Source of the DNA: an uncultured Clostridia bacterium
Lineage (GTDB): Bacteria; Bacillota; Clostridia; Oscillospirales; Ruminococcaceae
Assembly: GCA_947588775.1 (NCBI GenBank)
Contig: CANPZQ010000036.1
Span: 1 to 15,198 of the forward strand
Length of the DNA: 15,198 nt
Direction of reading: 5' to 3'
Below the pieces are notes generated by a model. That model worked only from the letters and a program-made list of their open reading frames with translations, did not search any database and was not told the origin of the DNA. Both the position numbers and the translations under genes were made by a program. The stretch's first letter is position 1, and each line of letters begins with the position of its first letter. Positions 1-5,919 of the stretch are shown piece by piece.

Positions 1-2
1 TA

Positions 3-86
3 GGCGCGGGGACGGAGCGGGTAGGTGCATTTAAGGGCGGAGGGGTGGGCGGGTGGGGCGCAGAAAAGGAGCGGAGTCCCCGCGCC
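3..86. repeat. Inverted-repeat G-tract element, copy 1
   Basis: This 84 bp element lies 35 bp after the stop codon of the minus-strand channel gene. Its ends are an 11 bp perfect inverted repeat (GGCGCGGGGAC at 3-13, complement at 76-86). The loop on the + strand holds five closely spaced runs of three or more G (about 35-58), a G-quadruplex-type pattern. The core GTGCATTTAA, then GGCGGGTGGGG, then GCAG and AAAGGAG is shared with copy 2 (2013-2097) and in part with copy 3 (3011-3094). No T-tract follows it in the transcription direction, so it is not a standard terminator. The rest of 1-121 shows no gene, only a short TTCCGGAA palindrome near 94-101. Confidence 0.75.
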
Positions 87-121
87 GGTCCTCTTCCGGA
101 AAGCCCGCTGAAACGCGCAGA

Positions 122-739
122 CTAAGCCTTGTTCGCGGTTTTCCAGAGGGCGGCAAGCACTATCGCGCCGACGGTGTTTCCCGCGATTACCGAGAGAATG
201 AATCCGAGATACGCGAAATCAATCATTCCCGCAAGGGTGAAGTAAAACATATCCGCAATCGAGTGCTCAAAGCCGGAGAGAATAAACACGGGTATGCAGA
301 ACAATACCCCGAGCGGCGAGCCGTTTTTATAGGTTTTCACCGCCGCAAACATCAGAACCCCGCAGAGGCAGCCGAGCGTGAACGCCCGCAGAATCCCGTT
401 GTCGAGCCTCGTTTGGCAGGCGGCTTGGGCATTTTCGACTATCGCCGGTCGTGCGTAGCTCACCAAAAGCCCGGTGAGGGTCGCTCCGATAAAGTTTCCC
501 AAAAGTCCGACGGCAAGCTCGCAGGCGGTTCTCTTTGAGAAGCCCTCGACGACAAAGCCGATTCTTCCGGTATAAAGATAAAGGTTAAGATAGCAAATCG
601 ACAAAAGCGCGACGGTGAAGAGAACCGCGCCGACTACCCTGTTCTCGCAGCTTAAAAACACCGTTCCGCCGATGCCGATTAGAAGGCCGGAGCCCGCTCC
701 CCCGAAAAACTGCGGGAAAAAGCTTTTTAACGTTTTCAT
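122..739 (-). CDS. Short formate/nitrite transporter (FNT) family channel
   Basis: This 205-residue hydrophobic protein matches the FocA/NirC family of pentameric inner-membrane channels for small monovalent anions such as formate, nitrite and hydrosulfide. About six membrane spans can be drawn. The family signature SGFEHSIADMF (residues 155-165) holds the conserved pore histidine H159. A YLYTG stretch (54-58) corresponds to the FocA omega-loop region with its threonine, and GNTVGA (187-192) to the last half-helix. It is shorter than the usual 250-285 residues because both tails are trimmed; the core looks intact. The ATG follows a GGAGG site at a spacing of 6. It is the last gene of the lysine operon, 60 bp after dapL, and no promoter of its own is obvious, so co-transcription with the lysine genes is likely. 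The substrate cannot be told from sequence. Confidence 0.85.
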   Translation of the reverse strand: MKTLKSFFPQFFGGAGSGLLIGIGGTVFLSCENRVVGAVLFTVALLSICYLNLYLYTGRIGFVVEGFSKRTACELAVGLLGNFIGATLTGLLVSYARPAIVENAQAACQTRLDNGILRAFTLGCLCGVLMFAAVKTYKNGSPLGVLFCIPVFILSGFEHSIADMFYFTLAGMIDFAYLGFILSVIAGNTVGAIVLAALWKTANKA

Positions 740-759
740 GTTTTTCCTCCTTGAATAAT

Positions 760-792
760 GGCGCAGCCCGACATAGCGCGGCGGGCTGCGCC
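760..792 (-). other. Intercistronic hairpin between dapL and the FNT gene
   Basis: A perfect 11 bp inverted repeat (GGCGCAGCCCG at 760-770 and its complement at 782-792) with an 11-nt loop lies between the dapL stop and the FNT ribosome site. In the direction of transcription the hairpin is followed by ATTATTCAAGG, not a T-tract, so it is unlikely to terminate fully. A role as an mRNA 3'-end stabiliser or partial attenuator within the operon is inferred. Confidence 0.55.
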
Positions 793-799
793 GAAATTT

Positions 800-1984
800 T
801 TACAAGCTGTTTACAAGCTTTATGATTCTCTCCGCGGCCTCGGCGGTCTTTTCATGGGTGGAAAAGGACGTTAAACGGAAATAGCCTTTGCCGTTTTCGC
901 CGAAGCCCTCGCCGGGCGTGCCGACGACGTTCGCTTCCTTAAGAAGCTTGTCGAAAAATTCCCAAGAGCCCATGCCGCAGGGGCATTTTAGCCAGATATA
1001 GGGCGAATTCTTTCCGCCGAAATACCTGATTCCGCACCTGTCGAGGCCGGACATCAGAATTTTCGCGTTTTCCTGATAATAGGCGATGTTTTCGCGGATT
1101 TGCCGCTGCCCCTCGTCGCTGAAAACAGCCTCGGCGGCGCGCTGAACGACGTAAGCCACGCCGTTGAACTTGGTGGTCTGCCGCCTTAGCCACATAGCGT
1201 TTAGGTCGCCGTCCGCCTTAAGCGTTTTCGGAACAATCGTGTAGCCGCAGCGCGTTCCCGTAAATCCCGCGGTCTTTGAAAGCGAGCAGAACTCGATCAC
1301 GCACTCCCTTGCGCCCTCGATTTCATACGCCGAATGCGGAACGTCGTGGTCTGTGACGAACGCTTCGTATGCGGAATCAAGAAGAATAACCGCGCCGTTC
1401 GCCCTCGCATAGTCCACCCATTCCTTGAGCTGCGCACGGGTATAGGCGGCCCCGGTCGGGTTATTCGGGGTGCAGAGATAGATTATATCCGCCTTAATCT
1501 TCGGGTCGGGCATCGGCAAAAAGCCGTTTTCCTCGTTCGCGTCGGCGAAAATCACTTTTCTTCCCGACATGACGTTTGTATCGACATAAACCGGGTAAAC
1601 CGGGTCGGTTACGAGGACGGTGTTGTCCTGAGAGAACAAATCGAGAATGTTTCCGAGGTCGGATTTTGCGCCGTCCGATACAAAAATTTCCCAATAGTCG
1701 AGGTCCACGCCGAATTTTTCATAGTAGCCTTTTATTGCGTTAATTAAGAAGTCATAGCCGTTGTCGTCGACGTATCCGCGAAACGTTTCCTTTTTCCCCA
1801 TTTCGTCGACGGCCTTATGCATTGCCTCGATTACGGCCGGTGCGAGCGGAAGCGTTACGTCGCCAATTCCCATTTTAATGATGTCCGCGCCGGGGTTTTG
1901 CGATGTATACTCGCGCAGGCGGTGGGCGATTTCAATAAAAAGATAGCTTTTTTTGACGTTTTTGTAGTTTTCGTTGATTTTCAT
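800..1984 (-). CDS. dapL: LL-diaminopimelate aminotransferase
   Basis: DapL transfers an amino group from glutamate to tetrahydrodipicolinate and gives LL-diaminopimelate in a single step, bypassing the succinylase and acetylase branches. At 394 residues it has normal length for this fold-type I PLP enzyme. Visible motifs are MGIGDVTLPL (38-47), the substrate-region FRGYVDDNGY (68-77), VSDGAKSDLGNI (102-113), TDPVYPVYVDTN (126-137), CTPNNPTGAAY (171-181), the PLP-binding lysine in SLSKTAGFTGTRCGY (K237), and the carboxylate-binding arginine in YFRLTSF (R370). The ATG follows an AAAGGA site. The gene sits between dapF and the FNT gene in a one-direction operon with dapA and lysA. The close match to the whole DapL pattern makes a generic aminotransferase unlikely. 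Confidence 0.97.
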   Translation of the reverse strand: MKINENYKNVKKSYLFIEIAHRLREYTSQNPGADIIKMGIGDVTLPLAPAVIEAMHKAVDEMGKKETFRGYVDDNGYDFLINAIKGYYEKFGVDLDYWEIFVSDGAKSDLGNILDLFSQDNTVLVTDPVYPVYVDTNVMSGRKVIFADANEENGFLPMPDPKIKADIIYLCTPNNPTGAAYTRAQLKEWVDYARANGAVILLDSAYEAFVTDHDVPHSAYEIEGARECVIEFCSLSKTAGFTGTRCGYTIVPKTLKADGDLNAMWLRRQTTKFNGVAYVVQRAAEAVFSDEGQRQIRENIAYYQENAKILMSGLDRCGIRYFGGKNSPYIWLKCPCGMGSWEFFDKLLKEANVVGTPGEGFGENGKGYFRLTSFSTHEKTAEAAERIIKLVNSL

Positions 1985-2012
1985 GGTTTGATCCTTTCGG
2001 GGTAGTATGTGA

Positions 2013-2097
2013 GGCGCGGCGGGAGGAGCGGGGGGTGCATTTAAAGGCGAAGGGGTTGGCGGGTGGGGCGCAGGAAGGGAGCTCCTCCCGCCGCGCC
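2013..2097. repeat. Inverted-repeat G-tract element, copy 2
   Basis: This 85 bp element fills most of the gap between dapF and dapL and ends 19 bp from the dapF stop. A perfect 17 bp inverted repeat bounds it: GGCGCGGCGGGAGGAGC (2013-2029) and its complement (2081-2097). The loop has G-runs on the + strand and the core GTGCATTTAAAGGCGAAGGGGTTGG, shown here only in outline at 2036-2059. Compared with copy 3, the inner part of both arms differs (GGGAGGAGC here, GGGGAAAGC there), and the change is mirrored in the opposite arm, so pairing is kept. Confidence 0.85.
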
Positions 2098-2116
2098 GGG
2101 GATTCAGCGGTAAGCC

Positions 2117-2956
2117 TCAGTCGGGGATTTCGCCTTCAAAGGCGGTTTCGGCGGGGCCGGTCATTGTTATATCGAAGTCGCGGGAAACGGTTATTTCGAG
2201 GTCGCCGCCCCGGAGCTTAACCGTGAGCTTTTCATCGGCGGGGGCGATTCCGACCTTTACGGCGGCGGCCGCAACCGCGCACGCGCCCGTGCCGCAGGCC
2301 ATTGTTTCGCCGCTTCCTCTTTCCCAGACGCGCATAACAAAGGTCTTTGAATCGATAACGTTGACAAACTCGGTGTTCACCCGCTCGGGGAACATCTCGT
2401 TATGCTCAAAGGCGGGGCCGATTTTCTCAAGGTCGAGGTGCTCTACGTCCTCGTCGGTAAAAACTACGCAGTGCGGGTTCCCGATTGAAACAGCCGTGGC
2501 GTTGGCATATGCTTCCGCGACGACAATCGGGACGTATACCATCTCTTCGCACTCGCAGATAACCGGAACGTCGGCGGCCCGAAAGCTCGCCTTGCCCATG
2601 TCGACGGTTACGCTGTCGACCTTGCCGCCCGAAACATGGAGCCGCAAGGTTTTTATCCCGGAGAGGGTTTCGAGGGTGACGGTTGTTTTTTTGGTAAGGC
2701 CCTTGTCGTAGACGAATTTTCCGACGCATCTCGCGCCGTTGCCGCACATTTTTCCTTCGCTGCCGTCGGCGTTGAAGATTCGCATTTTAAAGTCGGCGAT
2801 TTCGGACGGACAGATTAAAATTATCCCGTCGCCGCCCACCGAACGCCGCCTGTCGGAGAGCTTCACCGAAAGCGACTGCGGGTCGCCGATTTTTTCCTCA
2901 AAGCAGTTTATGTATACATAGTCGTTCGCTATGCCGTGCATCTTCGTGAATTTCAC
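2117..2956 (-). CDS. dapF: Diaminopimelate epimerase
   Basis: DapF interconverts LL- and meso-diaminopimelate in the cytoplasm without a cofactor, supplying meso-DAP for peptidoglycan and for LysA. It has 279 residues, normal for the family. The two catalytic cysteines are visible: C71 in MCGNGARC and C221 in MACGTGACA, one in each of the two similar alpha/beta halves. N-terminal MKFTKMHGIANDYVYI is the usual DapF start, and GGDGII (41-46), GNPHCVVF (159-166) and WERGSGET (211-218) are also typical. The start is a GTG at 2954-2956, with AAGGAG 10 nt upstream; the next ATG (codon 6) would remove conserved residues. It lies downstream of lysA and upstream of dapL, and G-tract elements occupy both flanking gaps. 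Confidence 0.97.
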   Translation of the reverse strand: MKFTKMHGIANDYVYINCFEEKIGDPQSLSVKLSDRRRSVGGDGIILICPSEIADFKMRIFNADGSEGKMCGNGARCVGKFVYDKGLTKKTTVTLETLSGIKTLRLHVSGGKVDSVTVDMGKASFRAADVPVICECEEMVYVPIVVAEAYANATAVSIGNPHCVVFTDEDVEHLDLEKIGPAFEHNEMFPERVNTEFVNVIDSKTFVMRVWERGSGETMACGTGACAVAAAAVKVGIAPADEKLTVKLRGGDLEITVSRDFDITMTGPAETAFEGEIPD

Positions 2957-3010
2957 GGAAAATCAACTCCTTTTTAATGGTTTATGTGGGTATAAGCATG
3001 CGTATTCGGG

Positions 3011-3094
3011 GGCGCGGCGGGGAAAGCGGGGGGGATGCGGGGAGTGGGAGGGGCGGGCGGGTGGGCGCAGGAAAGGAGCTTTCCCCGCCGCGCC
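3011..3094. repeat. Inverted-repeat G-tract element, copy 3
   Basis: This 84 bp element lies between lysA and dapF, ending 19 bp from the lysA stop. Its ends are a perfect 17 bp inverted repeat: GGCGCGGCGGGGAAAGC (3011-3027) with its complement at 3078-3094. The + strand loop (about 3028-3065) has at least seven runs of three or more G separated by one to four bases, the strongest G-quadruplex pattern in the window. The segment GGGCGGGTGGG then GCGCAGGAAAGGAGCT matches copy 2. No T-tract follows on the transcribed strand. Confidence 0.85.
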
Positions 3095-3113
3095 TTTTGC
3101 CCAAGGCCGCGGT

Positions 3114-4430
3114 TCATATTCCCCGAAAGAGCTGCAAAACGTCGTTCATAATCAGGTCGTCGGGGGTTTCGCGCTTTACGGCGACATAGTCGCTTCCGCC
3201 CGAAAGCATTACGACCGGAGGACGGGGAACGCGGTTATAGTTTGACGCCATCGAATAGTTGTACGCGCCGGTAGTCAGCACCGCGACAATATCTCCCCTT
3301 CCTATATCGGCGGGAAATTCAACCGCTGGCTGGATAATATCCCCCGATTCGCAGCAGCGTCCGACAAGGTCGGCGGCGAGGGTTTCCCGGGGTTCCGGCT
3401 TATTCGCCGTCAAAACGGTATAGCGCGAGCCGTAGAGCGCGTAGCGCGGATTGTCTGTCATTCCGCCGTCGACGGAAACATAGTTTTTGTACCCCGTGAT
3501 TTTTTTGACGGAGCCGACGGTGTAAAGCGTGATTCCCGCGTCGGCGACAATGCTTCTTCCCGGCTCGAGCCGAAGCGACGGTACCTTTACGCCGACTTCC
3601 TTCGCCTTTTCGGCGACGTATTTTGCGACAAGGCGTATATTCGCGGGAATGTCGATTTCGCCCTGTCCGTCGTAATATTTTACCCCGTAACCGCCCCCGA
3701 GGTCAAGTATTTTTGCCTCAAAACCGAGAATTTTTTTCATCTCGCCGATAAACTCAGTCATTATCGCGGCGGAGCGTATAAAAACGTCGGAATCAAACAC
3801 CATCGAGCCGACGTGGCAGTGTATTCCCTCAAGGCTCAGATTTTTCTTTGAAAGCGCGTGCCGGACGGCTTCGAGGGCCTGCCCGGTTTCAATCGCAACG
3901 CCGAATTTCGAGTCGACCTTGCCGGTCGCGACCTCGTCGTAGGTGTGCGGGTCGATTCCCGGGGTCACGCGGAGGAGGATTTTCTGGACCGCTCCCCTCT
4001 TCGCGGCGATTTTATCTACCGCGTCGAGCTCGTCCGTGCCGTCGCAGACGAAATATCCGACCCCGCAGTCCATCGCAAGCTCAATATCGCCGTCGGTCTT
4101 ATTATTTCCCTGAAAATAGGCGTTTTCCATCGGGAAACCGGCCTTGTATGCCGTATAGATTTCCCCCGGCGAAACAACGTCCGCGCCGAGGCCTTCTTCG
4201 GCGATGATTTTATAGATTTTCCCGAAGCAGCATGCCTTCGAGGCGTAAATCGCCTTTGATTCGGGGCATAGACAGCCCTTCAACGCCTCGCGGTAGCTCC
4301 GGCAGTTTTCGCGGATTCGCTCCTCGTCCATCAGATAGAGCGGCGTTCCGTATTTTTCCGCAAGCTCAACGGTATCCCTTCCGGCAAAGAAAAGCCGGTC
4401 GTTTTTTATTTCAAGATTGTCGTACAGCAT
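3114..4430 (-). CDS. lysA: Diaminopimelate decarboxylase
   Basis: LysA removes the D-side carboxyl of meso-diaminopimelate to give L-lysine, the last step of the pathway. The protein is 438 residues with a fold-type III PLP barrel followed by a beta domain. Visible are the PLP lysine in IYASKACC (K65), HCHVGSM (204-210), the phosphate-binding DLGGGYGVKY (243-252), LEPGRSIVADAG (288-299), the active-site cysteine of RCCESGD (C360), and GAYNYSMASNYN (388-399). The start is the ATG at 4428-4430, preceded by AGGAG at a spacing of 7, and the protein then begins MLYDNLEIKN as in the family. The frame stays open 73 codons further upstream, but only by reading through the repeat element at 4464-4664. 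It lies between dapA and dapF in the riboswitch-controlled operon. Confidence 0.97.
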   Translation of the reverse strand: MLYDNLEIKNDRLFFAGRDTVELAEKYGTPLYLMDEERIRENCRSYREALKGCLCPESKAIYASKACCFGKIYKIIAEEGLGADVVSPGEIYTAYKAGFPMENAYFQGNNKTDGDIELAMDCGVGYFVCDGTDELDAVDKIAAKRGAVQKILLRVTPGIDPHTYDEVATGKVDSKFGVAIETGQALEAVRHALSKKNLSLEGIHCHVGSMVFDSDVFIRSAAIMTEFIGEMKKILGFEAKILDLGGGYGVKYYDGQGEIDIPANIRLVAKYVAEKAKEVGVKVPSLRLEPGRSIVADAGITLYTVGSVKKITGYKNYVSVDGGMTDNPRYALYGSRYTVLTANKPEPRETLAADLVGRCCESGDIIQPAVEFPADIGRGDIVAVLTTGAYNYSMASNYNRVPRPPVVMLSGGSDYVAVKRETPDDLIMNDVLQLFRGI

Positions 4431-4463
4431 TGGGTTCTCCTGATTTGGGTGGATTTTTTGTAT

Positions 4464-4664
4464 GGGGTGCGGGAGGGAGGGCGGGTGCAGGGGGCGAAGC
4501 CCCGCGCGCCCGCAGGGCGCGCGCAGACGCGCCGAAGGCGCGGCTGCCAAACCGCCGCAGGCGGTTTGAGGGCTTCGCCCCGACCCCGGCAGGCGCGAAA
4601 CCCTGTAAGGCGCGCAAAGCTGCCCCAAAAAAGCCCCGGCAGCCGCCAAGCCCTCCCGTGCCCC
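4464..4664. repeat. Inverted-repeat G-tract element, copy 4 (enlarged)
   Basis: This 201 bp element fills the dapA-lysA gap and ends 8 bp from the dapA stop. The outer arms pair over 14 bp (4464-4477 with 4651-4664); two of the pairs are G-T. The left part has six G-runs (4464-4495) and shares GGGCGGGTG with copies 1-3. Its interior differs from the other copies and holds the multi-hairpin block at 4492-4580. Membership of the family is inferred from the same location after a stop codon, the same orientation, the G-tracts and the terminal repeats. Confidence 0.65.
4492..4580. other. Cloverleaf-like block of nested hairpins
   Basis: The 11-mer GGGCGAAGCCC (4492-4502) is the exact complement of GGGCTTCGCCC (4570-4580), so the two can form an outer stem. 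Each can also fold on itself. Between them lie three perfect hairpins: 4504-4522 (8 bp, loop GCA), 4528-4542 (6 bp, loop GAA) and 4549-4567 (8 bp, loop GCA). Nearly every base of the 89 bp is paired. It is not a tRNA, because it has no T-arm, anticodon-arm or acceptor features. Function is unknown. Confidence 0.7.
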
Positions 4665-4672
4665 GAAAGCCG

Positions 4673-5563
4673 TCAGCCTAAAAGCCCGGCCTCGCGCATG
4701 AGCCCGAAGAGCTTCGCCTCGTGGGCGACCTCCATCTTCGTGAGCGGCAGCCTGAGCTCGTTCTCGCCGTAGCCCATCTCCGCCATCGCCGCCTTCACGG
4801 GTATCGGGTTTACCTCGCAGAAGAGCGCGTTAATAAGCGGCAGAAGCTTAAGCTGCGCTCGGCGGGCCTCCTCAACATTTCCCGAGAAATAATCCCTGCA
4901 CATTTTGTCGGTCGCGGCGGGCATAAGGTTTGAAAGCACCGAAATTACGCCCTTTCCGCCCAGAGAAAGCACCGGGACAATCTCGTTGTCGTTGCCGCTG
5001 TAGATGTCGAGGCTGTCGCCGCAGAGAGCCGCGATTTCCGCAACCTGCGCGAGGTCGCCGCTCGCCTCCTTTATTCCCGAGATATTCGGGTGCTTTGAAA
5101 GCTCGTAGGCCGTTTCGGGAAGAATGTTGCAGCCCGTCCGCGAGGGGACGTTGTAGAGTATCACCGGCTTTTCGGAAACGTCCGCAACCGCCGTGAAGCT
5201 CTTTATAAGCCCCTTCTGCGTGGCCTTGTTGTAATACGGCGTCACCAGAAGCACCGCGTCCGCGCCGGCTTCGCAGGCAAATTTTGTAAGCTCAATCGCG
5301 TAGGCGGTGTCGTTCGAGCCGGTTCCGGCGACGACCGGAACCCTCCCCGCCGCGCGCTCGACGGCAAAGCGGATTACTTCGCGGTGCTCCGCGTCGGTAA
5401 GCGTCGAGCCCTCGCCGGTGGTTCCGGCGGCGACAATCGCGCTTATTCCCTCCGAAATCTGCCAGTCGATAAGCCTTCCGAACGCCCCGTAATCCACCTG
5501 ACCGTCTTTAAACGGAGTGATGATTGCGGTGGCTGCTCCCATAAATACGGTTTTTTTCATCAT
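4673..5563 (-). CDS. dapA: 4-hydroxy-tetrahydrodipicolinate synthase
   Basis: DapA condenses pyruvate with aspartate semialdehyde, the committed step to diaminopimelate and lysine. It is a 296-residue TIM-barrel lyase of normal length. Motifs are AGTTGEGSTL (46-55, with the T48/T49 pair), LLVTPYYNKA (105-114), LYNVPSRTGCN (136-146, with Y137 and the substrate carboxylate-binding R142) and the Schiff-base lysine in GIKEASGD (K165). The first ATG of an ATG-ATG pair (5561-5563) lies 6 nt from GGAG; the second (5558-5560) is equally possible. A frame extended 17 codons upstream would run into the riboswitch terminator and is not used. It is first in the operon, directly after a lysine riboswitch, which fits feedback control of the committed step. 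Confidence 0.97.
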   Translation of the reverse strand: MMKKTVFMGAATAIITPFKDGQVDYGAFGRLIDWQISEGISAIVAAGTTGEGSTLTDAEHREVIRFAVERAAGRVPVVAGTGSNDTAYAIELTKFACEAGADAVLLVTPYYNKATQKGLIKSFTAVADVSEKPVILYNVPSRTGCNILPETAYELSKHPNISGIKEASGDLAQVAEIAALCGDSLDIYSGNDNEIVPVLSLGGKGVISVLSNLMPAATDKMCRDYFSGNVEEARRAQLKLLPLINALFCEVNPIPVKAAMAEMGYGENELRLPLTKMEVAHEAKLFGLMREAGLLG

Positions 5564-5578
5564 GAATCGCTCCAATAC

Positions 5579-5608
5579 AAAAAATTGCGGGCTGAACGGA
5601 GCTCGCAA
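5579..5608 (-). terminator. Riboswitch expression platform (terminator before dapA)
   Basis: On the transcribed strand a hairpin with a 5 bp core (TTGCG at 5604-5608, CGCAA at 5585-5589) is followed directly by six T (5579-5584). Its 5' arm TGCGAGCTC can instead pair with GAGCTATCGCA (5624-5634), nine pairs with a 2-nt bulge. That upstream stretch contains the 3' strand of riboswitch helix P1, so the two folds exclude each other. GCTCC in the loop could also pair with the dapA ribosome site GGAGC, so an added effect on translation is possible. Confidence 0.7.
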
Positions 5609-5627
5609 AATCACAAACGCAATATGC

Positions 5628-5790
5628 GATAGCTCTCCGCACCTTCGTGCGACAGCGAAACGGCTGTTAAACCCCTTCGCCGAACCGTTTCCCGCCGCGG
5701 AAACGTCCTCGGCAGCCGCCCCTTTCAGCGAAACGTCCCCGGCAGACTTTTTTATGTTCCGCTTACTGATGGCAAGCCGCGCCTCTATCA
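5628..5790 (-). promoter_or_regulatory. Lysine riboswitch (L box) upstream of dapA
   Basis: The dapA leader matches the lysine aptamer. Reading the transcript, GATAGAGGCGCG (5789-5778) is followed by CAGTAAGC, then GCTGAAAGGGGC and GCCGAGGACG, then AACAGCCG and GCTGTC, the small hairpin GCAC-GAAG-GTGC, and closing GGAGAGCTATC (to 5628). The first GATAG and last CTATC form helix P1. These blocks occur in the same order as in the Bacillus subtilis lysC L box. Length is about 163 nt, as expected. Lysine binding should stabilise P1 and free the terminator at 5579-5608, lowering expression of dapA and the genes behind it. The call rests on conserved blocks read by eye. Confidence 0.93.
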
Positions 5791-5802
5791 GTCTTAGGTA
5801 AC

Positions 5803-5831
5803 GTTATATCACAAAATCGCGCCGTTGTCAA
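5803..5831 (-). promoter_or_regulatory. Sigma-A promoter of the dapA-lysA-dapF-dapL operon
   Basis: The minus strand carries a perfect -35 TTGACA (5826-5831), a 17 bp spacer and -10 TATAAC (5803-5808). Transcription would start near 5796, a few bases before the riboswitch aptamer. No other good promoter was seen between here and the FNT gene. Confidence 0.85.
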
Positions 5832-5864
5832 TAGCCAAATAGGGAACGGCGGCCGCTTCCCGCG

Positions 5865-5902
5865 AAAAAAATTCCCCCGCTCCTCTTGTGCAGGAACGGG
5901 GG
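5865..5902 (-). terminator. Intrinsic terminator of the xylanase gene
   Basis: Seventeen bases after the xylanase stop the minus strand has CCCCCG-TTCCT paired with AGGAG-CGGGGG (5874-5902), a GC-rich stem with one mismatch and a 7-nt loop, followed by AATTTTTTT (5865-5873). This separates the xylanase gene from the dapA promoter just downstream. Confidence 0.85.
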
Positions 5903-5919
5903 TCGGAATATTTTGATTG

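Noticed and set aside
2013..2097. Rho-independent terminators for dapF, lysA and dapA
   Set aside because: The hairpins have large loops of about 50 nt and no T-tract on the transcribed side.
4492..4580. tRNA gene
   Set aside because: The cloverleaf outline lacks conserved tRNA bases and arm sizes; the loops are three bases long.
4431..4649. 73-codon N-terminal extension of lysA
   Set aside because: It reads through the G-tract/cloverleaf repeat, has low-complexity Ala/Arg/Pro content, and the ATG at 4428-4430 has a proper ribosome site and the family start.
3..4664. Insertion sequences or MITEs with target duplications
   Set aside because: No transposase was seen in the window and no clear direct target-site duplication flanks the elements, so a mobile origin is unproven.
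5564..5614. 17-codon extension of dapA
   Set aside because: It would translate the riboswitch terminator; the ATG at 5561-5563 has GGAG at a good spacing.
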